This document shows positions 15,399 to 22,985 of a stretch of 33,118 nucleotides of DNA, in pieces. The DNA lies in contig SUTD01000012.1 in assembly GCA_015063085.1 (NCBI GenBank), positions 1-33,118 on the forward strand. The letters are read 5' to 3'. The first letter of the stretch is position 1. Each line of letters starts with the position of its first letter. The DNA comes from Methanocorpusculum parvum. GTDB taxonomy: Archaea > Halobacteriota > Methanomicrobia > Methanomicrobiales > Methanocorpusculaceae. The notes beneath the pieces were generated by a model. It was given only the letters and a program-made list of their open reading frames with translations, searched no databases and had not been told where the DNA came from. A program made the position numbers and the translations under genes.

Positions 15399-16370
15399 TC
15401 AGTTCCCGTACACCTTCTTCTTCAGCTCAAGAACAAGGGGCAGAATTCCCGCATCAATCCATTCTGCCGTACAGTATCTCTCATAAACACACAGCCTCTC
15501 ACAGACATCGTATCCGGATGCAATCGTTTTCAGCTCATCCAGTGCCGGCCATGGATGCTCCGGATTAATATAATCAATAGTAACCGGAGACACCCCGCCT
15601 AAATCATTTACCCCGTACGCAAGAAGCCTTCCTGCATCAGCAAGGTTCGGCGGAATCTGCACAGATATGCTCTCCGGCAGAATCTCTGCTGCGAGCTGAA
15701 GCGTATCGGCAACCGTATCAAGCGTTGCTCCCGGAACATCGGCCATCTCCGTTCCCGGCTTTGGACAGAAGTTCTGGATGATAATCTCCTGAATATGGCC
15801 ATAGCGTCTTTGAATATCAGCAATTACCTGCAAAGACTCAATCCGGTCAGCACGGCTCTCGCCGATTCCAAGGAGCAGACCGGTCGTAAACGGAATCTTC
15901 AGCTTCCCGGCAGTCTCAATCATCTCGATTCTGACAGCCGGATCTTTTCCCGGACTGTGACGGTGAGCCGAAACATCTGCGGTTGTCTCAAGCATCAAAC
16001 CCATGCTTGCAGTAACCGTCCGCATCCGTGCCATCTCCTCTTCAGTAATAATTCCCACATTCGAGTGCGGAAGAATGCCTTTGGAAAGGGCGTAGCGGCT
16101 CATATCATAACAGTAATCCAGAATAGAATCATAGCCGAACTTCTGTAAATGCGCAGTAAACCCGCGTTCCAGCTCAGGGCGTTCTCCGAACGTAAAAAGT
16201 GCCTCCGTACAGGAAAACTCCGCCCCGCGGTCCAGCGTTGCTTTTACCGCATCCGGACTCATGACACATCCGTCTGCAACCGGTTCTTTAAACGAACAGT
16301 AACCGCAGGCGTTTCCGCACACATGCGTCAGCGGCAGGAACACATTGCGGGAGAAGGTAATCTTCTTCAT
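15399..16370 (-). CDS. cofG: 7,8-didemethyl-8-hydroxy-5-deazariboflavin synthase subunit CofG
   Basis: A 323-residue radical SAM enzyme. The cluster motif is CGNACGYC (Cys18, 22, 25). Other CofG signatures are NVFLPLTHVCGNACGYCSF, the GERPE segment, LPHSNVGIIT, MLETTADV, FTTGLLLGIGE, IIIQNFCPKPGTEM and a C-terminal GGVSPVTIDYINPE. With CofH it joins a pyrimidine intermediate to tyrosine to form F0, the chromophore of the methanogenic cofactor F420. The length matches archaeal CofG. CofH is not in the window. It follows a small membrane protein gene with a 4-base ATGA overlap. Confidence 0.95.
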   Translation of the reverse strand: MKKITFSRNVFLPLTHVCGNACGYCSFKEPVADGCVMSPDAVKATLDRGAEFSCTEALFTFGERPELERGFTAHLQKFGYDSILDYCYDMSRYALSKGILPHSNVGIITEEEMARMRTVTASMGLMLETTADVSAHRHSPGKDPAVRIEMIETAGKLKIPFTTGLLLGIGESRADRIESLQVIADIQRRYGHIQEIIIQNFCPKPGTEMADVPGATLDTVADTLQLAAEILPESISVQIPPNLADAGRLLAYGVNDLGGVSPVTIDYINPEHPWPALDELKTIASGYDVCERLCVYERYCTAEWIDAGILPLVLELKKKVYGN

Positions 16371-16549
16371 CTCTCCTCCGGATACTTCCGCGCTTTAGCG
16401 AAAACCACGAAGGATAACAGAAGGGAAATTACCGCAACGATATAGAATACGCTCATCTGAAACAGAAGGCCGATAATTGCAGCAAGCATAGCCGCAACCA
16501 GGAAGCCGCGTGCCCAGCGCTCAAAAAATATACGGGATGACTGAACCAT
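16367..16549 (-). CDS. Small two-helix membrane protein coupled to cofG
   Basis: A 60-residue protein with two hydrophobic segments at about 14-31 (GFLVAAMLAAIIGLLF) and 33-51 (SVFYIVAVISLLLSFVVF), and the charged end AKARKYPEER. The short turn between helices and the basic N-terminus (SSRIFFERWARG) suggest a membrane hairpin. The stop overlaps the cofG start by four bases and a TATA-like box lies at leaderless-type distance upstream, so it looks like the first gene of a two-gene operon. I do not recognise a family, and no role in F420 synthesis is known to me. Confidence 0.6.
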   Translation of the reverse strand: MVQSSRIFFERWARGFLVAAMLAAIIGLLFQMSVFYIVAVISLLLSFVVFAKARKYPEER

Positions 16550-16580
16550 TTCATAACTATATGCCGCGGGAGAACATCAA

Positions 16581-16590
16581 GTTTTATAAT
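16581..16590. promoter_or_regulatory. Probable bidirectional TATA element
   Basis: GTTTTATAAT can be read on both strands as a TATA box. It is about 28 bases before the ATG at 16614 (plus) and about 36 bases before the ATG at 16549 (minus). The whole intergenic region is 64 bases, so one element may serve both genes. Confidence 0.45.
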
Positions 16591-16613
16591 TTCTCATGGC
16601 CTAACTAAGAAGT

Positions 16614-18107
16614 ATGCGGGAAGCAGTAATCTGGACACTCATTGGTGACAACATGTATCTGCCGCTTGCGGTTCTTATCCTCCTGCTGGATATCATACTC
16701 TGCGTCACCGTAATATTTCTTGAGCGGAAAAATCCGCCGGTCGCCCTCGCCTGGCTTCTGGCATTTATCGTGTTTCCGGTGTTTGGATTCATCCTCTACA
16801 TGTTCTTCGGCCGTCACCTGTATGGTGCAAGAATATTTTCGAAAAAGACCGAAGCAGACATCATCTACAAAACCATTGCACAGGAACAGCTCACCGAATG
16901 GCTTGAGTACCACGACAACGCGCTTGATGCAGAAGGATTTGAGAAAACCGCAGCCCTTCTGCTGAAAGCAGATGATGCAATCCTTTCCGAAAACAACGAA
17001 GTATCGCTCTTCACAGACGGAGAAGAAAAGTTTTCGGAGATGAAATCGGCAATTCTTCAGGCAAAGCACCACATCCACATCGAATATTTCATCATCCGGG
17101 ATGACGAACTCGGACGCGAAATCGTCTCCCTTCTGGCACAGAAAGCCGCAGAAGGCGTTTTGGTCAGAGCGATTTTTGATGCTGCCGGAACATTTAGAAT
17201 CCGCAAAAAACAGTTCTTTAGTCCGATTACCAAAGCAGGCGGAGACGTCAGAATCTTCTTCCCCTTAAAAATCCCGTTCCTGAACACCCGCCTGCACTTC
17301 AGAAACCATCGGAAAATCCTGGTAATCGACGGTCAGACCGGCTTTATTGGAGGATTCAATATCGGCGACGAGTATCTGGGAAAAGGCAGGCTTGGATACT
17401 GGCGCGACACCCATCTCAAAATCAAAGGAACAGCAGTCGCAAGCCTTCAGCGGAGATTTATCATGGACTGGAATTATGCTGCCCCAAACGCACGGCTCTT
17501 TGTAACCGCAGAGGAAAATGAGTACTTCCCCGATACCCTACTCGAAGAGTACGGAACCTCCAAAGTGCAGATTGCATCCTCCGGCCCGGACTCGCCGGAC
17601 AAAGCAATCTACTCCGGATACCTCAGTCTGATCGGGCAGGCAAAGAAGAGTGTATACATCCACACGCCGTACTTCATTCCGGATGAACCAATCTATACCG
17701 CATTGCTTCTGGCAGCCGAATCCGGAGTTGATGTCCGAATCGTAATCCCGAGCAAACCCGACCATCCATTTGTCTACTGGGCAAACCACTCCTATTTAGG
17801 CGACCTCCTGGAAGCAGGAGTCCGCGGCTATACCTACAACGACGGATTCATTCACAGCAAAGCATCCATTTTCGATGGACGTGCAGCATCCGTTGGAACC
17901 GCAAACTGGGATATCAGAAGTTTCAAACTGAACTTTGAAACGAATGCGTTTGTGTACGATAAGACTCTCTGCGAAACAATGCAGGAAGCATTCCTGACCG
18001 AACTGGAAACGAACTGTACAGAGATTACGCCTGCGATATATGCAAACCGGCGGATTCTGGTCAGGATAAAAGAAGGGGTGTCAAGGCTGATGTCGCCTCT
18101 CCTGTGA
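16614..18107 (+). CDS. cls: Cardiolipin synthase-type phospholipase D family protein
   Basis: A 497-residue protein. The N-terminus has two membrane segments (about 15-36 and 45-66) with the PLDc_N pattern NPPVALAWLLAFIVFPVFGF. Two HKD motifs form the active site: HRKILVID (His232, Lys234, Asp239) followed by GFIGGFNIGDEYLG, and HSKASIFD (His414, Lys416, Asp421) followed by SVGTANWDIRSF. This is the bacterial ClsA arrangement. A homologue from the methanogen Methanospirillum hungatei has been shown to make archaeal cardiolipins, so transfer of phosphatidyl-type groups between archaeal phospholipids is the likely reaction. It is convergent with the nitroreductase gene two bases away. Confidence 0.92.
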   Translation: MREAVIWTLIGDNMYLPLAVLILLLDIILCVTVIFLERKNPPVALAWLLAFIVFPVFGFILYMFFGRHLYGARIFSKKTEADIIYKTIAQEQLTEWLEYHDNALDAEGFEKTAALLLKADDAILSENNEVSLFTDGEEKFSEMKSAILQAKHHIHIEYFIIRDDELGREIVSLLAQKAAEGVLVRAIFDAAGTFRIRKKQFFSPITKAGGDVRIFFPLKIPFLNTRLHFRNHRKILVIDGQTGFIGGFNIGDEYLGKGRLGYWRDTHLKIKGTAVASLQRRFIMDWNYAAPNARLFVTAEENEYFPDTLLEEYGTSKVQIASSGPDSPDKAIYSGYLSLIGQAKKSVYIHTPYFIPDEPIYTALLLAAESGVDVRIVIPSKPDHPFVYWANHSYLGDLLEAGVRGYTYNDGFIHSKASIFDGRAASVGTANWDIRSFKLNFETNAFVYDKTLCETMQEAFLTELETNCTEITPAIYANRRILVRIKEGVSRLMSPLL

Positions 18108-18109
18108 GA

Positions 18110-18937
18110 TTATTCCTTCCAGGAGATATCAGTCTCGTATTTTACCCATTTTTTGTACTGATATTTGGGATAGCCAAGCATAACTGCCGCTTCTATCCGG
18201 TATCCTTTCGGAACACCAAAGTATTTTTCCGCATTTTTGTGTGCTATCTGCGTAAAGCCGTTAATGCAGGAGGCAATACCCAGGCTTTCTGCGTACAGCA
18301 TGAGGTACTGTTCCGAGCAGACACAGTCATCTTTTCCCTGCATATTCGATTTTGGAGAAGCAATACAGATGACTGCCGGAGCAGCGCATAATACCGGATG
18401 ACCGCCTGCATCATAGGCATTCTGCATAGCAGAGAAAAGCGATGCCAGGGATTTGATGCCCGCTGCTTTTTTCCGGCAGAAGAGGGAAAGAAGCAGGATA
18501 AACGGCTTAACCGGACGGACAGTGCGGTTTAATCCGCGAATGACTTCGCCTTCGAGCTCGGTTACGCGGTCTCCAACAGCGATGAAGTATTTTCTGCCGC
18601 GGGTGTTTCTGGAGGAAGGCGCCATTTCTCCATAGCGTACGAGATCTTCTAAGATTTCCCGCGGAACTGCATCCGAAGAGAACTCGCGAACGGAGCGTTT
18701 CCCCTGGATGAGACGGGAAACCTCTGATCCTGCAGGTTCATGAATCGTGAATGCCTTGCTGCCGATAGAAGAGGCAACAGCACCGGACGGGCATACCGCA
18801 CCGCAGTGTCCGCAGGAAAGGCAGCGGTCCTTTACAACGACTGCTTTTTTGTTTTGGAGGGAGATGGAGTGTGACGGGCAGACCTTTTCGCAGAGCCCGC
18901 AGCCGGTACAAAGCGCATCAGAGATTATGACGGACAT
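18110..18937 (-). CDS. Nitroreductase-family flavoprotein with N-terminal 2[4Fe-4S] ferredoxin domain
   Basis: A 275-residue fusion. Residues 1-60 hold two regular cluster motifs: Cys10, 13, 16, 20 (CTGCGLCEKVCP) and Cys39, 42, 45, 49 (CLSCGHCGAVCP). The rest is a nitroreductase fold with KRSVREFSSDAVP and APSSRNTRGRKYF as the FMN-binding start, LMLYAESLGIASCINGF and the C-terminal MLGYPKYQYKKW. Such proteins pass electrons from ferredoxin to FMN and reduce nitro, quinone or unknown substrates. They are common in methanogens and clostridia. The physiological substrate is unknown. Confidence 0.9.
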   Translation of the reverse strand: MSVIISDALCTGCGLCEKVCPSHSISLQNKKAVVVKDRCLSCGHCGAVCPSGAVASSIGSKAFTIHEPAGSEVSRLIQGKRSVREFSSDAVPREILEDLVRYGEMAPSSRNTRGRKYFIAVGDRVTELEGEVIRGLNRTVRPVKPFILLLSLFCRKKAAGIKSLASLFSAMQNAYDAGGHPVLCAAPAVICIASPKSNMQGKDDCVCSEQYLMLYAESLGIASCINGFTQIAHKNAEKYFGVPKGYRIEAAVMLGYPKYQYKKWVKYETDISWKE

Positions 18938-19017
18938 AGATAGTACGTATGCGGTAAAAAGAGATAGGGTTTTGGGGAATGCAGCATGCAGTCAGGCTCC
19001 TGAGAAAACCCGCTGCC

Positions 19018-21753
19018 TTACAGAACTGCTGCTAAGATCTGTTTTACCGTCTGATACACAGCCGGACTTTCCTCTGCAGAAACCCCTGCCTCAATCTCCT
19101 GCAGAACACCAATCAGTTCGCGGCGAAGCTCTTCTGAATACTCCTTCATATGCGAGAAGACCGAAAGCATTCCGGTAGTTATGTAGGCATTCACCGCAGA
19201 GAGCCGGATGATTGACTCCTTGAGGAATGCGCGTCCTTCCTCGGTCTCTAACGAAACCTTCCGGTTCTGCGCAAACCGCAGGTACAGCGAGCGTGCCTCT
19301 CCTGCCTGCTCGATGCGGAACTTCGGCGAGTCCCGGATTCTCTTTAGATACGAGACCGTATCGCGGGCAGAGTTTGCCGCGGCTGCAACCGCATTCTCAA
19401 ACGCGAGCGGATGATCCGCACAGCGGGACAGCTCCTCCTCCAAAACAGCCATCCGGTCATTTGCCGAAGAGGAAAGATAGAGGGAAAGAGCAGAGAGACG
19501 GTTTGTCGCACACGCGGCATTTTGGTACTGCTGCAGAATCAGCGAATGAATATCCGGCGTATCCAGTGACGCCAGAATCGTTAAAATCAGATTCTTCACC
19601 GCGTTTGCCTTGAACTGCGCAGAAAGCACATCCGGCGAGAATCCGTTGGCCGGATACGACACATCGTACTTCACATAAAGCGCCCGCAGCACATCTGCAT
19701 ACCTCTTCGCAATTCCGCGGAGAATCTTCTGCTTTGAGTCATAGAGTTTTTTGTACTCGTGGGCAAAACGGGGATCGCTTACCGACTCAAACATCAGAAG
19801 CGGCAAAGAACCGCAGGACTGCATCAGCTCTTCGTCCTGCAGAGTTCTGATAACGATATCAGCAAACTCCGCACCCGCTGCAGCGTCTTCGTTTTCCAGA
19901 AGGCGGATTAACTCACGCTCGAAGAGAGCAGAGAAGGCAAGGAACCGGGTGACCGGATTCTTGTCGAGCTGAAGCTGCAGATAAAGCACCGAATCTGCCT
20001 CCGTTCTCTCCATTCTGATGTATGCCGCATGGTTCTCGTTCCAGACGGCAAAATCAAACGGTCCCGAGCAGGGAATCGAAAAGGTCAGCCGCTCGGCATC
20101 AATCTTTTTCGTAAAGCGGGCAACCTCTTCTCCGTCCGCATTCATCAGCCGTCCTTTGAAGGGGAAGATCCAGGGATTCTGTGTGCCAAATCCCTTCTGC
20201 ATAACCGTAATCTCCGCGGAGTCCGTTTCCGGATGATAAACGGCTTCTGCGGTGACCGTCGGATATCCGGTCTGCTTCAGCCACCGGTCCGCCATGAAAG
20301 AGAAGTCCGCCCTTCCCACATCCTCCATCGCATGCAGCCAGTCCCGGGGAGAAGCGTTGCTTCCCGCAAACCGCTTGTGATACAGATCAAGCGCCCAGGA
20401 AAATGCCGGTTTTCCAAGCATGGTCTCAATCATGCGGGTGAACTCCGGCGCCTTCACATAAGTCACCGCAGTGATTAAGTCATTTGGATCGTTGAAACCT
20501 TCCGGTTCGATAGGCATCGAAACCGCCCCGGTATCAAGCGAGAATGTTCCGGTTCCCGGCATATAGAGCTGGAGAATGTTGTTTAATCGGATGTAATCCT
20601 GTCCGAAGTGGAATGCCAGATACTCATCCTCCATCATAACAGTGACCGCCTCGTTTAACCAGATGGAAAACGGCGTATCGCCGGTAACACTTGAACCGTT
20701 TAGGTTGTGGTAGAACTCGTGCTGTTTTACCCCTAACATATACTCGTAGGAGGCGTCTGTAATCTCTGCGTCCGGCATAATCCGGCTTGCAATAATCGTG
20801 GTGTTTCCGGTATTTTCCATGCCGCCGAAGTCAGAGTTCTGCATCGCGATTTCACGGTAGACTTCGTACGGATACTGATATCCGCAGACCAGATTGTCGG
20901 CGATTTCCGCAATCTCATCGGTGAGACCATCTTCTCCGCGGAAGCGTCTGGTGCAGAGTTCATAGAGCCTGCGGCGTTTATCCTCATCCTCGAAACGCTC
21001 AGGGCCGGTGAAAAGATGCGTCCAGAGAATGGCATCGGCCATTATGTCAAGGGCGGTACCGGCATCTGTTTCGTCTGATCCGGGAAGCGTCAGGAGCTCG
21101 AGACGGACGTTCTTTCCGTTCGGATAGCAGAAATCGCGGGTAAAGGTATCCCAGGTTCCAACGCCGAGGAAGAAGAGATACGGCGGCATCGGCTCGGTAT
21201 TCTGGTAGGTTATGGTATCGCGGGCTGCATCATACCGGGTTCGTTCCCGGGAGACGTTGCCGTTGGAGATGAAATTACTGTATCTGCTGTCAGCAATGAT
21301 TGTGGTCGTCCAGGTACATTTCGCCCGCATATCATCAATGCACGGCGCAATCCGCTGGAATCCCCACTGCTGACACTGGGAGATAATGGTTCTTGGTTTA
21401 TCCTCCGGCGTTATATCATAGTAGAGGCCTTCGAGGATGTTGTCAGTCGGATAACAGACAGTTTTTGCGGCAATCCTGAATTCTGCTCCGGCTGCAAGCG
21501 GCTTTATCAGTTTTAGCGTTATGATGTCGTCTTCGTACGTGTACTCAACACGGCGTCCGTTCTGTGTCAGACTTTTAATCTCCAGATTTTTGGCATTGAG
21601 TTTTAGCTCGAAGACCGGTTCAACAGCCTGGAACCGTGTCTCGGAAGTGACGGTGACCGCCGTCTCCGTTATGTCAAAAATCAACGAGATGTGCTGTACA
21701 GCAACCGGCGGTCTGGGGAACTTCGCCGGATAAAAGAGATATTCGGTTTTCAT
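19018..21753 (-). CDS. M1-family zinc aminopeptidase
   Basis: A 911-residue protein. The metallopeptidase core has GGMEN (about 310-314, substrate N-terminus recognition), HEFYH (about 345-349) and, exactly 18 residues on, the third zinc ligand Glu in WLNEA. An N-terminal beta domain and a long helical C-terminal domain with ERAP/APN-like repeats follow the M1 plan. It should trim N-terminal residues from peptides, perhaps those released by the PAN-proteasome system. No signal peptide is visible, so it is cytoplasmic. The true start is the ATG at 21753. An in-frame GTG nine bases earlier overlaps the ribosome site GGTGAT and is unlikely to be used. A microprotein gene lies 21 bases upstream. 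Confidence 0.92.
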   Translation of the reverse strand: MKTEYLFYPAKFPRPPVAVQHISLIFDITETAVTVTSETRFQAVEPVFELKLNAKNLEIKSLTQNGRRVEYTYEDDIITLKLIKPLAAGAEFRIAAKTVCYPTDNILEGLYYDITPEDKPRTIISQCQQWGFQRIAPCIDDMRAKCTWTTTIIADSRYSNFISNGNVSRERTRYDAARDTITYQNTEPMPPYLFFLGVGTWDTFTRDFCYPNGKNVRLELLTLPGSDETDAGTALDIMADAILWTHLFTGPERFEDEDKRRRLYELCTRRFRGEDGLTDEIAEIADNLVCGYQYPYEVYREIAMQNSDFGGMENTGNTTIIASRIMPDAEITDASYEYMLGVKQHEFYHNLNGSSVTGDTPFSIWLNEAVTVMMEDEYLAFHFGQDYIRLNNILQLYMPGTGTFSLDTGAVSMPIEPEGFNDPNDLITAVTYVKAPEFTRMIETMLGKPAFSWALDLYHKRFAGSNASPRDWLHAMEDVGRADFSFMADRWLKQTGYPTVTAEAVYHPETDSAEITVMQKGFGTQNPWIFPFKGRLMNADGEEVARFTKKIDAERLTFSIPCSGPFDFAVWNENHAAYIRMERTEADSVLYLQLQLDKNPVTRFLAFSALFERELIRLLENEDAAAGAEFADIVIRTLQDEELMQSCGSLPLLMFESVSDPRFAHEYKKLYDSKQKILRGIAKRYADVLRALYVKYDVSYPANGFSPDVLSAQFKANAVKNLILTILASLDTPDIHSLILQQYQNAACATNRLSALSLYLSSSANDRMAVLEEELSRCADHPLAFENAVAAAANSARDTVSYLKRIRDSPKFRIEQAGEARSLYLRFAQNRKVSLETEEGRAFLKESIIRLSAVNAYITTGMLSVFSHMKEYSEELRRELIGVLQEIEAGVSAEESPAVYQTVKQILAAVL

Positions 21754-21757
21754 AAAA

Positions 21758-21763
21758 ATCACC
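21758..21763 (-). promoter_or_regulatory. Ribosome site that fixes the aminopeptidase start
   Basis: The minus strand reads GGTGAT, four bases before the ATG at 21753. It matches the archaeal anti-SD complement GGAGGTGAT. The in-frame GTG at 21762 lies within this motif. Confidence 0.6.
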
Positions 21764-21774
21764 GGAAAACAGGG

Positions 21775-21885
21775 TTACCATTTACCGGTAACCCATCCGT
21801 AGACACCGTAGATTACGCACCCGACAGCAACCAGCATCAGTACATAATACATCAGTCCCGGCTTTTCTGATTTCTCCATACTCAT
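21775..21885 (-). CDS. 36-residue single-span membrane microprotein
   Basis: A short open frame on the minus strand encodes a 36-residue peptide. It begins MSMEKSEKPG, continues with the hydrophobic span LMYYVLMLVAVGCVIYGVYG, and ends in WVTGKW. A charged N-terminus, one clean membrane helix and a Trp/Lys end are what a real single-span microprotein looks like. A GGAT ribosome-like site lies a few bases upstream. It fits exactly between the fdhD-like stop side (29 bases) and the aminopeptidase start (21 bases), all on the same strand, so it may be part of a three-gene operon. Function unknown. Confidence 0.6.
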   Translation of the reverse strand: MSMEKSEKPGLMYYVLMLVAVGCVIYGVYGWVTGKW

Positions 21886-21914
21886 TAGTTATCCTTCATG
21901 GGATATCAATCTGG

Positions 21915-22541
21915 TTACAGCGGGACAAGGGTTACATTTCCGGCAGCGGCAGTTTCTGCGGCGAGGTTTGTTGCCGGATATCCGGATGCGATTACCGATA
22001 TTCCGGCGTTGAGAGCTTTTTTCACCATGTCGGCGGTAACTTTTCCGGAAAGAGCGAGGGCGGACTTTTTCAGATCGGCACCGGAAAGGATGGCAGAGCC
22101 GACTGCTTTATCTATCGCGGCACTCTGCCCCACATCTTCTGCAGGGAAAAATCCTTTCGGCGATACGACAACTGCGGCAAATCCGCCGGCCTGAAGAACC
22201 GCCGAGTCGAGGGATTCCGGGAGTGCCGGCGGCTCAATGGTCTCATCCAGAACCGGGAGCTTTGCGGCATCAAGATAGGAGGCGGTTCCCCCGCATCCGG
22301 AGACCACCGTCTTTTTGGGCAGCAGAACTTTGAAGGGGTTCGCAGTCAGAACACCAATCTCTGCTCCGTCCAGCATCACGGATTCGATTTCATCCGGAGA
22401 GATAATCCCCTCGGTTTTGAGATATCCGTAGGCAAATTCCTTCTCCATGCCGGAGAGCATAAGAGGAGAAGTAAGAGACCTGCCGTTTACGGTAAGCGAG
22501 TAGAGCCGTTCATCCAAGAGTCCGTTGACGAAGCCTTTCAT
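21915..22541 (-). CDS. FdhD-like protein with degenerate active-site motifs
   Basis: A 208-residue protein with the FdhD backbone: LYSLTVNGRSLTSPLMLSG, KEFAYGYLKTEGII, FFPAEDVGQSAAIDKAVG, SGKVTADMVKKALNAGISV and ASGYPATNLAAETAAAGN. FdhD carries sulfur to the molybdenum/tungsten cofactor of formate dehydrogenase and normally has a CxxC sulfur-transfer pair and EDVGRHNAxDK. Here the only cysteine in the whole protein is Cys83 (SGCGG), and RHN is replaced by QSA. It is also shorter than typical FdhD (about 260-280 residues). Sulfur transfer through one Cys or a different cofactor-binding role are both possible. No formate dehydrogenase gene is adjacent. Confidence 0.78.
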   Translation of the reverse strand: MKGFVNGLLDERLYSLTVNGRSLTSPLMLSGMEKEFAYGYLKTEGIISPDEIESVMLDGAEIGVLTANPFKVLLPKKTVVSGCGGTASYLDAAKLPVLDETIEPPALPESLDSAVLQAGGFAAVVVSPKGFFPAEDVGQSAAIDKAVGSAILSGADLKKSALALSGKVTADMVKKALNAGISVIASGYPATNLAAETAAAGNVTLVPL

Positions 22542-22562
22542 TTCAACAGCATGGGCTGTGAT

Positions 22563-22572
22563 ACTATTAAAA
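22563..22572. promoter_or_regulatory. Possible bidirectional TATA element
   Basis: ACTATTAAAA (plus) / TTTTAATAGT (minus) lies about 27 bases from each flanking start codon region (22541 minus, 22590 or 22596 plus), within a 48-base divergent gap. It could serve both fdhD-like and AcnX-small-subunit genes as leaderless promoters. Confidence 0.4.
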
Positions 22573-22589
22573 CATATCCCATCTAATGA

Positions 22590-22985
22590 ATGTACATGAA
22601 TCTTACCGGACGAAGCATTTCCAAAGGCACGGCATCGGGTGAACTGCTGAAGACCGATACGCCAATCTCATTTCTTGGCGGTGTTGATCCAAAGACCGGC
22701 ATCGTAATCGATGAGTCCCATCCGCTTGCAGGTCAGAAGATAACCGGAAAAGTTCTGGCATTTCCCTACGGCAAGGGATCAACGGTCGGTTCGTATGTTC
22801 TCTATGCATTATCCAGAAACGGCACGGCTCCTGCTGCAGTTATCAATACCGAGTGCGAGACAATTATTGCAATCGGGACAATTATTGCCGGCATTCCTGC
22901 GGTTGACCGTCTGGATGGAGAACTGCCGGATACCGGAGCCGCGGTCACCGTGAACGGAACCGAAGGAACTGTCAGCTTCTCATGA
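22590..22985 (+). CDS. AcnX-type dehydratase small subunit (DUF126; probable phosphomevalonate dehydratase small subunit)
   Basis: A 131-residue swivel-domain protein. The family pattern is clear: GRSISKGTASGELLKTDTPI, FLGGVDPKTGIVIDESHPL, GKVLAFPYGKGSTVGSYVLY, APAAVINTECETIIAIGTII and AGIPAVDRL. In archaea the DUF126/DUF521 pair forms an aconitase-like enzyme that dehydrates 5-phosphomevalonate to trans-anhydromevalonate 5-phosphate in the modified mevalonate pathway, feeding isoprenoid lipid synthesis. The large subunit is not in the window. A second ATG at 22596 is an equally good start by promoter spacing. The stop overlaps the radical SAM gene by four bases. Confidence 0.88.
   Translation: MYMNLTGRSISKGTASGELLKTDTPISFLGGVDPKTGIVIDESHPLAGQKITGKVLAFPYGKGSTVGSYVLYALSRNGTAPAAVINTECETIIAIGTIIAGIPAVDRLDGELPDTGAAVTVNGTEGTVSFS

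Noticed and set aside
19018-21762. GTG at 21762 as start of the aminopeptidase
   Set aside because: The GTG is inside the GGTGAT ribosome site for the ATG at 21753, so the shorter form is preferred.
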